Assembly (NCBI RefSeq): GCF_020281205.1 | Contig: NZ_JACXZC010000008.1 | Span: forward strand, 47,435-111,434 | DNA length: 64,000 nucleotides | Reading direction: 5' to 3' | Source of the DNA: Empedobacter stercoris | GTDB lineage: Bacteria > Bacteroidota > Bacteroidia > Flavobacteriales > Weeksellaceae | Part shown: in pieces, positions 44,251 to 52,726 of the stretch | Position numbering within the stretch: the first letter of the stretch is position 1 | How the letters are laid out: each line of letters starts with the position of its first letter | Position numbers and translations under genes: made by a program | The notes under the pieces: model-generated | What the model was told of the DNA's origin: nothing | Seen by the model: only the letters and a program-made list of their open reading frames with translations | Databases searched by the model: none

Positions 44251-45027
44251 ATGACACAGAAAATTGTCGTAAATAATAATTATCAAACCACATCAAAAGA
44301 AATCAAATCTATTATAAACAGTTATGATTTGATTGATGATTATATTGCAAAAGGAACACGAAATTCTATCAAAAAAACCAGATTAGAATCAGGAAAAATT
44401 GCCACTATAAAATCTTTCAAAATCCCGAATATTGTCAACAAATTTGTCTATCGTTTTTTTAGAGAATCAAAAGCAAAACGTTCGTACGACTATGCGAATA
44501 AATTAATCGATTTAGGTTTTTTGACGCCCTACCCAATTGCGTTTATTGAGAATACATCAACACTTAGTTTTAGAGAAAGTTATTATTTTTGTGAATTAGT
44601 TGATGCGGATTTAACTTATCGCGAATTGGTACATGACGAAAAATGGCCAAATAGAACAGAAATTCTAAAACAATTTACTCGTTTTACGTTCAAATTACAC
44701 GAAGCTGGAATTGAATTTTTGGATCATTCGCCTGGAAATACATTAATTAAACAAATCGGAGATAATCAATACGAATTTTATTTAGTTGATTTGAATCGAA
44801 TGAATTTTCATGATTCAATGAATTTTGAAACAAGAATGAAAAACTTTTCTCGCCTTACACCACACAAAGAAATGGTTGAAATAATGGCGAAAGAATATGC
44901 AATACTCGTTCATAAACCAGAACAGGAGATAATAAATGCGATGTGGAGCAAAACGGAAGAGTTTCAATTTAAATTTCATCGAAAACAAGCTCGAAAAAAG
45001 AAATTAAAAGCCTTAATAGGCAAATAA
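44251..45027 (+). CDS. LPS core (Kdo/heptose) kinase-like protein
   Basis: A 258-residue protein kinase-like fold enzyme of the KdkA/WaaP type, which phosphorylates sugars of the lipopolysaccharide core. Visible features are the KTRLESGKIATIKSF region with a likely ATP Lys, the catalytic loop LHEAGIEFLDHSPGNTLI, and the metal-binding Asp in LVDLNRMNF. The C-terminus is basic (HRKQARKKKLKAL), suited to membrane-surface work. The glycosyltransferase context supports an LPS role. Confidence 0.87.
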   Translation: MTQKIVVNNNYQTTSKEIKSIINSYDLIDDYIAKGTRNSIKKTRLESGKIATIKSFKIPNIVNKFVYRFFRESKAKRSYDYANKLIDLGFLTPYPIAFIENTSTLSFRESYYFCELVDADLTYRELVHDEKWPNRTEILKQFTRFTFKLHEAGIEFLDHSPGNTLIKQIGDNQYEFYLVDLNRMNFHDSMNFETRMKNFSRLTPHKEMVEIMAKEYAILVHKPEQEIINAMWSKTEEFQFKFHRKQARKKKLKALIGK

Positions 45028-45138
45028 TACAGATAAAAAATATAATCTTGTTCATCTTTTTTGGTCAGGTTTTGTCCACTTCTGTCCTTCATTTTTTTAA
45101 CAAAAAACACTTAAATCAAAATTTACAGAATAACATCA

Positions 45139-45290
45139 GCTAATAACTAAGCTTTAGCTTCGCTCTGTTCGGGCAGAGCCCTCGGGTCGTCATGTCTGGA
45201 AGACAAGAGATATATTAAAAAGCAGTGAAGTAAAGCTTGTTGAACCCTTCCATAAACTCAGGACAGGCTCACCGAAGTTAGCTATTTTTA
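45139..45290. repeat. Palindrome-rich intergenic repeat-like stretch
   Basis: Part of the 433-base gap 45028-45460. It is clearly richer in GC than its flanks and holds two hairpins, GCTCTG/CAGAGC (45162-45179) and TGTCT/AGACA (45194-45206). The words CTCAGGACAGGCTCACCGAAG resemble dispersed intergenic repeats of Bacteroidota. No gene or RNA was recognised here; the rest of the gap is AT-rich and featureless. Confidence 0.5.
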
Positions 45291-45460
45291 TTCCTAATAA
45301 AGTTATCGAAGTTTAGTTTTAAGCTACACAAGCAGTATTTTATATGATTACTATATAATTAAAAATAAGTAACATTTCCCCACAAGTTATATTATACTGT
45401 ATTTTTTTCTTAAATTTACTAAAAGCTCTTAACTATTTAAATAATAAAAAATCAAGAATT

Positions 45461-46207
45461 ATAGACAATTTAAACAATCAAATAATTATTGTAACAGGTG
45501 GTGCTGCTGGCATTGGTGGTGGAATTACTAGTGAACTTGTAAAAAGAGGTGCATCTGTTATCGCAGTTGATGTTAATGAAGAAGCTGGGTTAGCGATTGA
45601 AAAGAAAAACGAAGGAAAGGTTATTTTCTTGAAAGGTGATGTTTCTCAAGAAGCTGTTGCACAGGAAGCTGTTGAATTAGCTTTAACTAAATTTGGTAAA
45701 CTTACGGGTTTAGTGAATAATGCCCATGTTTCGAGACAAAAACCATTGATGGAACTTACTGAAGATGATTGGTCAATTTCGTTTGATACAGGTTTTAGAG
45801 CCACACTTAATTTTATGAAAGCTGCCTACAACGAATTAAAGAAATCAGAAGGTGCTATCGTTAATTTTGGTTCTGGTGCCGCTTTGCAAGGAAGTAGATT
45901 TCAAGCAAGTTATGCAGCTGCAAAAGAAGCTATTCGAGGGTTAAGTCGTGTTGCAGCAAATGAATGGGCTGCTGATAATATTCGTGTCAATGTAGTTTGT
46001 CCTCTTGCCTTAACAGCTGGAGTTGAGAAATGGAAAGAGAACTTCCCTGAAGATTATAATCACGTAGTAGAAAAAATTCCTTTAGGACGTTTTGGTGATC
46101 CTCAAAGTGATGTTGCTCCAATCGTGGCTTTTTTACTTAGTGAAGACAGCAAATATATGACTGGACAGACCTTAATGGCAGATGGTGGCGACATTAAACT
46201 TCGCTAA
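45461..46207 (+). CDS. Short-chain dehydrogenase/reductase with a non-standard start
   Basis: A 248-residue SDR with NAD(P)-binding motif TGGAAGIGGGI, the NNAH variant of NNAG, and the catalytic Ser and YxxxK in GSRFQASYAAAK. The end TGQTLMADGGDIKL is typical. No ATG, GTG or TTG precedes the nucleotide-binding motif in frame: the first normal start is TTG 45629, which would remove the whole cofactor site. Homology needs a start near ATA 45461 or ATT 45458, perhaps a mutated ATG. So this is either a rare-start gene or a gene silenced by loss of its start. Substrate unknown. Confidence 0.75.
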   Translation: MDNLNNQIIIVTGGAAGIGGGITSELVKRGASVIAVDVNEEAGLAIEKKNEGKVIFLKGDVSQEAVAQEAVELALTKFGKLTGLVNNAHVSRQKPLMELTEDDWSISFDTGFRATLNFMKAAYNELKKSEGAIVNFGSGAALQGSRFQASYAAAKEAIRGLSRVAANEWAADNIRVNVVCPLALTAGVEKWKENFPEDYNHVVEKIPLGRFGDPQSDVAPIVAFLLSEDSKYMTGQTLMADGGDIKLR

Positions 46208-46230
46208 AAACTGTTTAAGTTAAATAAATA

Positions 46231-46260
46231 ATAAAGGAGAAATAATTTAATTTCTCCTTT
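46231..46260. terminator. Bidirectional terminator after the SDR gene
   Basis: TAAAGGAGAAAT (46231-46242) pairs with ATTTCTCCTTTA (46249-46260), then ATTTTT. It also lies downstream of the leftward GHMP kinase gene. Confidence 0.85.
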
Positions 46261-46299
46261 ATTTTTATACTGTATTTTAGAAATATTAAAAAAATAATT

Positions 46300-47214
46300 T
46301 TAAGAATTCTGAATCATTTCAGAAAATGGAATAATCGTGTCATATCCTTTTTCTTTAAAATACTCTTTCATCCCTTCTCTATAAGTAACCAAAACAAAAT
46401 CGCCACCCCAAGCTCCAAGACTTTTTACGCTTCCTTCGTAGTCCGAGAAATACAATTCTTTCGCTTTTGGAATTTGCATAAAAGCACCTAATCGATCTTG
46501 ATATTCAACCATAATAGATTCTAAATCTGTTAAATTATCAACCTTTGTCGCCTGAACAACCAAATCAGAAAGCTCATTAATCATTTGCCAGTCTTTTGGT
46601 TTATTCTTGTAATGGTTTCCTACAACCGCCTGTGTATCTTGTTTTTGATTTAGATAAACAAAATATAATTTATCTTTAAAATTCCAATTCAGCTCCAATT
46701 CTTCCACCTCTATTCGGGGTTTATTATGAAATAAAATTGGTTTATTATGATGTGCACAAGCGATATCATAACCACTTGTATTGAAAGTTAACTTATTCAA
46801 TTCAAACGGATTAACATCTATCCATTGACTAATTAAATCGATTAAAGTAGAGCTACTTCCTAAACCCCATTCTTGCGGATATTCTAACTTTGTTAAACAT
46901 TGATAACTTTTATTAGAATTAAAAAAATCAGAATTTAATGTTTGCGCTTGCTTGAGAATTGTTTGCAAAGATTGACTTAATTGATCATTTGTTGAAGAAA
47001 TAATATCTAAGTGATCTAAACTCAATTCAGCTTCAAACCATAACGAGTCATCGTATTTAGTTGCTTTCCAACTTATCGTATTTGTATTTTTAGCCGAATC
47101 TTCTACAAACAAACATTGCCCATATTTTGTGGGCAATGCAAATGCTTTCGCTCCATCTATTACAATATATTCCCCGATAAGGAATAATTTTCCATTGGAA
47201 CGGTATGTTTTCAT
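46300..47214 (-). CDS. GYDIA-family GHMP kinase
   Basis: A 304-residue small-molecule kinase of the Bacteroidota GYDIA group, named for the motif here seen as NTSGYDIACAHHN. The GHMP phosphate loop is YPQEWGLGSSSTLIDL. The end has SVKSLGAWGGDFVLVTY, the conserved third GHMP motif. The family is distantly related to mevalonate and phosphomevalonate kinases, but the substrate is not proven. It lies 5 bases after fabD, so the two are co-transcribed. Confidence 0.9.
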   Translation of the reverse strand: MKTYRSNGKLFLIGEYIVIDGAKAFALPTKYGQCLFVEDSAKNTNTISWKATKYDDSLWFEAELSLDHLDIISSTNDQLSQSLQTILKQAQTLNSDFFNSNKSYQCLTKLEYPQEWGLGSSSTLIDLISQWIDVNPFELNKLTFNTSGYDIACAHHNKPILFHNKPRIEVEELELNWNFKDKLYFVYLNQKQDTQAVVGNHYKNKPKDWQMINELSDLVVQATKVDNLTDLESIMVEYQDRLGAFMQIPKAKELYFSDYEGSVKSLGAWGGDFVLVTYREGMKEYFKEKGYDTIIPFSEMIQNS

Positions 47215-47219
47215 TTTTA

Positions 47220-48098
47220 TTAGATTTGTGCAGAAGAAGTTGACACCTCTCTATTAATTTTCTTCACTAAACCTTGTAAAGTGTTACCTGGTCCTACCTC
47301 AATAAACTCAGTTGCACCGTCAGCTATCATCTGTTGAACAGATTGAGTCCATTTTACAGGAGCCGTTAATTGAGCAATTAAATTTTTCTTAATTGCTGCT
47401 GGATCGGTAATTGCTGTTGTTGTCACATTTTGATAAACTGGACAAATAGGCGTATTAAATGTCGTTTCCTCAATTGCCTTTGCTAATTCTTCTTCTGCAG
47501 ATTTCATTAAAGGTGAATGAAAAGCTCCACCAACAGGTAAAACCAAAGCACGCTTAGCACCTAATTCTTTTAATTTTTCACAAGCTAAATTAACTGCTTC
47601 AATCTCTCCAGAAATCACTAATTGACCTGGACAATTGTAATTTGCTGCTACCACTACTCCTTCGATTTCTTTACAAGTATCTTCGACAATTTTATCTTCT
47701 AAACCTAAAATTGCAGCCATTGTAGAAGGATTTGCTTCACAAGCATCTTGCATGGCTAATGCACGTTTGTACACTAATTTTAATCCCGATTCAAAATCTA
47801 AGGTTTCATTAGCAACTAATGCAGAAATTTCACCTAAAGAATGACCTGCAACCATTTCTGGTTTAAAATCAGCTAAGGTTTTTGCTAAAATTACAGAATG
47901 TAAAAATACTGCTGGTTGAGTAACTTTTGTTTGTTTTAGATCTTCAGCAGAACCTTCGAACATGATCATTTTTATATCAAATCCTAAGATTTCGTTTGCT
48001 TGGTCAAATAATTCTTTTGCTATTTCAGAATTTTCGTACAAGTCTTTACCCATTCCAGAGAATTGAGCACCTTGTCCTGGAAAAACATATGCTTTCAT
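47220..48098 (-). CDS. fabD: ACP S-malonyltransferase
   Basis: A 292-residue transacylase that moves malonyl from CoA to acyl carrier protein, starting fatty acid elongation. The nucleophile is S87 in AGHSLGE; the catalytic His is in GGAFHSPLM near residue 192; FPGQGAQFSGMGKDL opens the fold and EVGPGNTLQGLVKKI closes it. A TACATTTG box at 48121-48128 (minus) is the likely promoter. Confidence 0.97.
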   Translation of the reverse strand: MKAYVFPGQGAQFSGMGKDLYENSEIAKELFDQANEILGFDIKMIMFEGSAEDLKQTKVTQPAVFLHSVILAKTLADFKPEMVAGHSLGEISALVANETLDFESGLKLVYKRALAMQDACEANPSTMAAILGLEDKIVEDTCKEIEGVVVAANYNCPGQLVISGEIEAVNLACEKLKELGAKRALVLPVGGAFHSPLMKSAEEELAKAIEETTFNTPICPVYQNVTTTAITDPAAIKKNLIAQLTAPVKWTQSVQQMIADGATEFIEVGPGNTLQGLVKKINREVSTSSAQI

Positions 48099-48120
48099 TG
48101 TGTTATTTTATAATCTATCG

Positions 48121-48128
48121 CAAATGTA
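48121..48128 (-). promoter_or_regulatory. Promoter -7 box of fabD
   Basis: TACATTTG on the minus strand fits TAnnTTTG, 22 bases upstream of fabD. Confidence 0.45.
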
Positions 48129-48163
48129 TAATAAAATCTTCAACTTCTTTGCTGAACTACGCT

Positions 48164-50059
48164 TTATAGCTTCTCATTTCTATAAATTTCGTCTAGATAT
48201 TTGTATCGATTCGCAACAGAAATTGCGTGTAGTTTTGCAATTGTATAACCATCTTTTCCATCTAAAAAACCAAATCTCATCACGAAATAATTAAAAAAAC
48301 GATAAGCTGGTTTTATTTTGTAATGAAAAAAATTAGGTTTGAGTTCTTTTTTTCTTAATTCTTGCGCTCTTAATCTTGAATAGCTATTTAATTTAACAAG
48401 ATATTCCTTTTCATTATCATAAGTAAAATGATCCAATTTATTCTTAAAATAACCAACATTTCCTTGACATTCAATTATTTCATGTACCATGCGCTCAGAT
48501 TTGTACTGCGATTTCGACTTTCTGAATAAGCGTATCACTTTATCATTTTGCATTCCAGAATATTTGATGTGTTTATTTCTAAAAAAGAATTTTCTATAAA
48601 CATAATACGCATCAAATTTTGGCTGATTTTTAATAGTAGAAACCATCTCTTTTATCAATTCTGAAGGAATCCCTTCGTCGGCATCAAAAAAGGTAACCCA
48701 TTCGTTATTTGCCAGTGAAATGGAATAGTTTCGTTGACTCGTAAAATTATCAAACTTACGTTTTACAAATTTTACTTTAGGATTTTGCAACGCTATTTCC
48801 TCTGTTTTATCAGTGCTATAAGAATCTACTATAATTATTTCTTCAGCATATTGTCCAACATGATTTAAATATCGTTGGATGTTTTTCTCTTCATTATAAG
48901 TTATTAGTAAAGCTGTAATTTTAGTAGACATTGATTCTATAGAATAATCTTTTTGAGTTTCTAATTCAACGCTTTTATCTGATTTAAATTGTCGTTCAAT
49001 TTCATTCTGATCAAGAAATTTTTGTAATTTGTCTTTAAACAATTCAAAATCAAAGAATGAATAGAATTCATCAACTCGTTTTTTTATTCTTCGGTTATTT
49101 AGATCTGCAAACTTTTCGGGAAAATAATCTTTCAGATGAACACTTGTATGATTTATTCCATCTTCAAAAGTTGCCCAAACGTTTTTATCAATCCAAGGAG
49201 AAAAAATAATAAATGATTTTTTTCCTACCGCTTTTGTCATGTTTATGGCACCTCCATCATTTCCTACAATCAAATCACATTGATTTGTAATCGCAATAAA
49301 CTCGCGCAAATCATTACCCAATAGTTCAAAATAAACTTTTGATTGTGTTTCTTTAGACAATTGATTATAAACTTCTTTGGCTTGATCTATTTGTTTTGGA
49401 AAATAATTGAATAATAGATTAACATTGAAATGTTGACCAATAAAATCAACCATTTTTGCCATTTTATTCAATGGAAAGGTTTTGGAAGGATCAGAGCCAA
49501 GCAAACTAATCATCATTGTTTTTCGAGAAGAATCTACTCCATGTTTTAGGAACAATGATTTCGCGTTCTGAATTTCTGCTTCTGTTAAGTACAACGTTGG
49601 TGCCGTAGCCAAAGGAGTTTCAATACCAAGAGGTTTTAACAATGACAAACGATGTTCTATTGCCAAACCAAGATATGATTTTGGTTCGTTGTGTTTGACT
49701 ACATTATCGGTATACAAAAATGTTCGACCTGGTTTTTTGTAGGATATTTTTTTGGGTGCGTTGTTAATGAACACATTTATCCAACTTTGTAGTTTTGAAT
49801 AAGCGTCTATGACAACGTCATATTTATTTTGATTAATTTTTTTAGAAAATCGAATCAATTTCTTTAATCCTTTGTTTTCTTTCTCGTCAAAAATAATTTT
49901 ATGATCGATGTAAGGATTGTTTTCTAAAACTGGTAATGTGTTACTGTTAATTAAATAATCAATAGTTGCGTGTGGATAAGCTTTTTTGATATTTTCGCAC
50001 AACAATGAAGTGATTAAAACATCGCCAATCATTTTGTGTTGGATAATCAAAACTTTCAT
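48164..50059 (-). CDS. Fused glycosyltransferase GT9-GT2 (heptosyltransferase-like plus WaaE-like)
   Basis: A 631-residue protein with two enzymes in one chain. Residues 1-345 are GT9, heptosyltransferase-like (MKVLIIQHKMIGDVLITSLL, later NQCDLIVGNDGGAINMTKAVG). Residues about 377-625 are GT2 of the WaaE/KdtX type (ITALLITYNEEKNIQRYL, DSYSTDKTEEIA and the metal-binding FFDADEG). The linker (about 346-376) is polar. M377 begins the GT2 unit with a normal opening, so an internal start could make it separately too. Both parts point to LPS core assembly. It has a TAGTTTTG box at 50077-50084. Confidence 0.9.
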   Translation of the reverse strand: MKVLIIQHKMIGDVLITSLLCENIKKAYPHATIDYLINSNTLPVLENNPYIDHKIIFDEKENKGLKKLIRFSKKINQNKYDVVIDAYSKLQSWINVFINNAPKKISYKKPGRTFLYTDNVVKHNEPKSYLGLAIEHRLSLLKPLGIETPLATAPTLYLTEAEIQNAKSLFLKHGVDSSRKTMMISLLGSDPSKTFPLNKMAKMVDFIGQHFNVNLLFNYFPKQIDQAKEVYNQLSKETQSKVYFELLGNDLREFIAITNQCDLIVGNDGGAINMTKAVGKKSFIIFSPWIDKNVWATFEDGINHTSVHLKDYFPEKFADLNNRRIKKRVDEFYSFFDFELFKDKLQKFLDQNEIERQFKSDKSVELETQKDYSIESMSTKITALLITYNEEKNIQRYLNHVGQYAEEIIIVDSYSTDKTEEIALQNPKVKFVKRKFDNFTSQRNYSISLANNEWVTFFDADEGIPSELIKEMVSTIKNQPKFDAYYVYRKFFFRNKHIKYSGMQNDKVIRLFRKSKSQYKSERMVHEIIECQGNVGYFKNKLDHFTYDNEKEYLVKLNSYSRLRAQELRKKELKPNFFHYKIKPAYRFFNYFVMRFGFLDGKDGYTIAKLHAISVANRYKYLDEIYRNEKL

Positions 50060-50076
50060 AAAACATAGTTATACAG

Positions 50077-50084
50077 CAAAACTA
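50077..50084 (-). promoter_or_regulatory. Promoter -7 box of the GT9-GT2 gene
   Basis: TAGTTTTG on the minus strand fits TAnnTTTG, 17 bases upstream of the ATG. Confidence 0.45.
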
Positions 50085-50111
50085 CTAAATAATGTTTGAT
50101 TGAAATAAAAA

Positions 50112-50136
50112 AATCCTCATCAAACTGATGAGGATT
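50112..50136 (-). terminator. Terminator after dapD
   Basis: AATCCTCATCA pairs with TGATGAGGATT across AAC, with AAATAAAAAA to the left, a T-run for leftward transcription; a T-run on the right makes it bidirectional. Confidence 0.88.
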
Positions 50137-50165
50137 GCTATTTTTTTTTAAAAATTGCTTTTAAA

Positions 50166-50981
50166 TTATACTGCTACATTGTGCTCACGTAAAGCATCAT
50201 TTAGAGAAGTCTTTTTATCCGTAGATTCTTTACGTTGTCCGATGATTAATGCACAAGGAACTTGGTATTCGCCTGCAGCAAATTTTTTCGTGTAAGAACC
50301 AGGAATAACCACAGAACGTGCAGGAACAAATCCTTTCATTTCTACTGGCTGATCACCTGTAACATCAATAATTTTTGTAGATGCAGTTAACACTACATTT
50401 GCACCTAAAACCGCTTCTTTCCCAACATGTACACCTTCTACGACTATACAACGAGAACCGATAAATGCATTATCTTCGATAATTACAGGAGCGGCTTGCA
50501 ATGGCTCTAAAACACCTCCAATACCAACACCACCAGATAAGTGTACATTTTTACCAATTTGTGCACAAGAACCTACAGTTGCCCATGTATCCACCATTGT
50601 TCCTTCGTCAACATACGCTCCAATATTTACATAAGAAGGCATTAAAATAACTCCAGAAGAAATATACGCACCATAGCGAGCAACAGCATTTGGCACAACA
50701 CGAATTCCTTTTTCAGCATAGTTACGTTTCAATTCCATTTTATCATGGTATTCAAAAATTCCTGCTTCTAACGTTTCCATTTTTTGAATAGGGAAATACA
50801 TAACAACTGCTTTTTTCACCCATTCATTCACTTGCCAACCATCTGCTACTGGTTCTGCACAACGCAATTGTCCATTATCAATCAACTCAATTACCTCTCT
50901 AATTGCTGCTTGTGTTGCATCTTCTTGTAACAATTCTCTATTGTCCCAAGCTTTCTCTATGATTTGTTTTAAATTCTCCAT
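50166..50981 (-). CDS. dapD: 2,3,4,5-tetrahydropyridine-2,6-dicarboxylate N-succinyltransferase
   Basis: A 271-residue trimeric left-handed beta-helix enzyme of the succinylase branch of lysine and diaminopimelate synthesis. The hexapeptide repeats are clear (GVILMPSYVNIGAYVDEGTM, then GVGIGGVLEPLQ), and MVDTWATVGSCAQIG holds the active-site region. The open frame reaches 51002, but homology starts at MENLKQIIEKAWDNR, so I use ATG 50979-50981. A TATATTTG box at 51000-51007 overlaps the longer frame, which supports this choice. Confidence 0.96.
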   Translation of the reverse strand: MENLKQIIEKAWDNRELLQEDATQAAIREVIELIDNGQLRCAEPVADGWQVNEWVKKAVVMYFPIQKMETLEAGIFEYHDKMELKRNYAEKGIRVVPNAVARYGAYISSGVILMPSYVNIGAYVDEGTMVDTWATVGSCAQIGKNVHLSGGVGIGGVLEPLQAAPVIIEDNAFIGSRCIVVEGVHVGKEAVLGANVVLTASTKIIDVTGDQPVEMKGFVPARSVVIPGSYTKKFAAGEYQVPCALIIGQRKESTDKKTSLNDALREHNVAV

Positions 50982-50999
50982 CTTTATTAATAATAGCCA

Positions 51000-51007
51000 C
51001 AAATATA
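51000..51007 (-). promoter_or_regulatory. Promoter -7 box of dapD
   Basis: TATATTTG on the minus strand fits TAnnTTTG and overlaps the N-terminal extension of the longest frame, ruling that start out. Confidence 0.5.
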
Positions 51008-51060
51008 AAAATTATAATCAAGGGATTTCATAGAGATTATTTATTATTGAATCGTTTTTA

Positions 51061-51068
51061 TAAATTTG
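51061..51068 (+). promoter_or_regulatory. Promoter -7 box of ruvX, leaderless
   Basis: TAAATTTG ends only 4 bases before the ruvX ATG (51073), so the mRNA should start at or next to the start codon. Confidence 0.5.
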
Positions 51069-51072
51069 CCAA

Positions 51073-51486
51073 ATGTCAAGAATATTAGCGTTAGATTACG
51101 GAGGAAAAAGAACAGGCGTTGCCGTAACCGATGAATTGCAAATTATAGCTTCGCCTTTGGATACCATTGAAACCTCAAAATTGATGGATTTCTTGAAACA
51201 ATATATCGAGAAAGAAAACGTTTCTGACCTTGTCGTTGGATTATCTGTTCGCTTTTCAGGAGAATTAAATGAGATTGAAAATCAAATACAACCTTTTTTA
51301 AAAAAGTTTTCAGCACAATTTCCATTGATTAAAATTCATCGTGAAAATGAGATGTTTACTTCTAAAATGGCTTCGCGAGCTATGTTCGAAGGTGGAATGA
51401 AAAAGAAAAAACGTCAAGAAAAGGGTATGGTAGATAAAGTGAGTGCTGTAATAATTTTACAATCATTTTTATCACATAAACTATAA
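51073..51486 (+). CDS. ruvX: Holliday junction resolvase-like / pre-16S rRNA nuclease YqgF
   Basis: A 137-residue RNase H-fold protein. The first catalytic Asp is in ILALDYGGKRTGVAV; VSDLVVGLSVRFSG carries the second strand, and the last acidic residue is in MVDKVSAVIILQSFL. The family was first seen as a putative resolvase and is now known to help mature 16S rRNA in E. coli. Divergent from dapD, and followed by def after 44 bases. Confidence 0.93.
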   Translation: MSRILALDYGGKRTGVAVTDELQIIASPLDTIETSKLMDFLKQYIEKENVSDLVVGLSVRFSGELNEIENQIQPFLKKFSAQFPLIKIHRENEMFTSKMASRAMFEGGMKKKKRQEKGMVDKVSAVIILQSFLSHKL

Positions 51487-51493
51487 CAAATCG

Positions 51494-51501
51494 TATCTTT
51501 G
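51494..51501 (+). promoter_or_regulatory. Promoter -7 box of def
   Basis: TATCTTTG fits TAnnTTTG, 29 bases before the def start. Confidence 0.5.
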
Positions 51502-51530
51502 CCGATAAATTAATAAAAAAAGATCAGAAA

Positions 51531-52106
51531 ATGGTATTACCAGTTGTAGCTTACGGAGATCCTGTCTTACGTAAAGTTTCACAAGATATAGATCAAGATT
51601 ATAAAAATCTACACGAACTGATCGAAAACATGTTCGATACAATGTACGACTCGAATGGAGTTGGTATCGCAGCACCGCAGATCGGAAAAAATATACGTTT
51701 ATTTGTCGTTGATTGTTCACCTTTCGAAGAGGATGAAGATTATGATGATGTAAAAGAAGAATTGAAAAATTTTAAACGCGTTTTCATCAATCCTAAAAAA
51801 ATCAGCAGTTCTGAAGGAGATGAATGGGCATTTACAGAAGGATGTTTGAGTATTCCTCACATCCATGAAGATGTTACACGTCCAGAATCGGTAACATTAG
51901 AATTTTTTGATGAAAATTGGGTAAAACATACCGAAACTTTTTCGGATATTCGTGCTCGTGTTATTCAACATGAATACGACCATTTGGAAGGAAAGCTTTT
52001 TATTGACTATATTTCGAGCTTTAAAAAGAAATTAATAAGTAATAAATTAAAAAATATAACAAAAGGGAAAGTAAACACGAGTTACAAAATGAAATTCCCT
52101 TCATAG
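51531..52106 (+). CDS. def: Peptide deformylase
   Basis: A 191-residue metallo-enzyme that removes the formyl group from new proteins. Motif 1 GVGIAAPQIG, motif 2 EGCLSIP and motif 3 QHEYDHLEG are all intact; Cys and the two His bind the metal and Glu is the catalyst. It leads an operon-like run def, DUF5606, mazG with short gaps (20 and 6 bases). Confidence 0.97.
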   Translation: MVLPVVAYGDPVLRKVSQDIDQDYKNLHELIENMFDTMYDSNGVGIAAPQIGKNIRLFVVDCSPFEEDEDYDDVKEELKNFKRVFINPKKISSSEGDEWAFTEGCLSIPHIHEDVTRPESVTLEFFDENWVKHTETFSDIRARVIQHEYDHLEGKLFIDYISSFKKKLISNKLKNITKGKVNTSYKMKFPS

Positions 52107-52126
52107 ACCCTTAAACATAATAGAAT

Positions 52127-52720
52127 ATGGATTTATCAAGAGTTATCGCAATTTCAGGAAAACCAGGATTATACCGTTTAATTTCTCAAACAAGAGGAGG
52201 TTTCGTTGTTGAAGATTTAGAAAAAGGTAAAAAAATCTCAATCGCATCTAACTACAATGTTAGTTTATTAGACAATGTAGCAATTTACGGTGTATCACAA
52301 GAGTTTCCTTTAGCAGAAGTTTTCTTCAGAATTTACAAGAAAGAAAACGGTGGAGAAACAATCGACCACAAATCTTCTGGAACAGAATTGCGTAAATATA
52401 TGGAAGAAGTTTTACCAGAATATGACGATTCAAGAGTTTACGATTCTGATTTGAAAAAATTATTTCAATGGTATAATATCTTACACAAAAACGGATTATT
52501 AAACATCGACTTAGCTGCTGTAGAAGCTGCAATGGCTGCTCAACAAGCACAAGAAGCTCCAGTTGTTGAAACTCCTGCAGAAGAAGTTGTAGCAGAAGAA
52601 AAACCAAAAAAGAAAGCACCTGCAAAAAAGGCTGCTGACAAAAAAGATGCTGAAGAAAAACCAGCTAAAAAAACAGCTGCTAAAAAATCAACAGCTAAAA
52701 AAGATAAAGACGCTGAATAA
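52127..52720 (+). CDS. DUF5606 protein with histone H1-like basic tail
   Basis: A 197-residue protein. Residues 1-135 are the DUF5606 domain (MDLSRVIAISGKPGLYRLISQ, EVLPEYDDSRVYDSDLKKLFQWYNIL), conserved in Bacteroidota. Residues about 136-197 are low-complexity: an Ala/Glu stretch followed by AKK-type repeats (KKKAPAKKAADKKDAEEKPA and on), like the tails of histone H1-like bacterial proteins. The tail could bind nucleic acid. The function is unknown. It lies between def and mazG. Confidence 0.9.
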   Translation: MDLSRVIAISGKPGLYRLISQTRGGFVVEDLEKGKKISIASNYNVSLLDNVAIYGVSQEFPLAEVFFRIYKKENGGETIDHKSSGTELRKYMEEVLPEYDDSRVYDSDLKKLFQWYNILHKNGLLNIDLAAVEAAMAAQQAQEAPVVETPAEEVVAEEKPKKKAPAKKAADKKDAEEKPAKKTAAKKSTAKKDKDAE

Positions 52721-52726
52721 TTAGAA

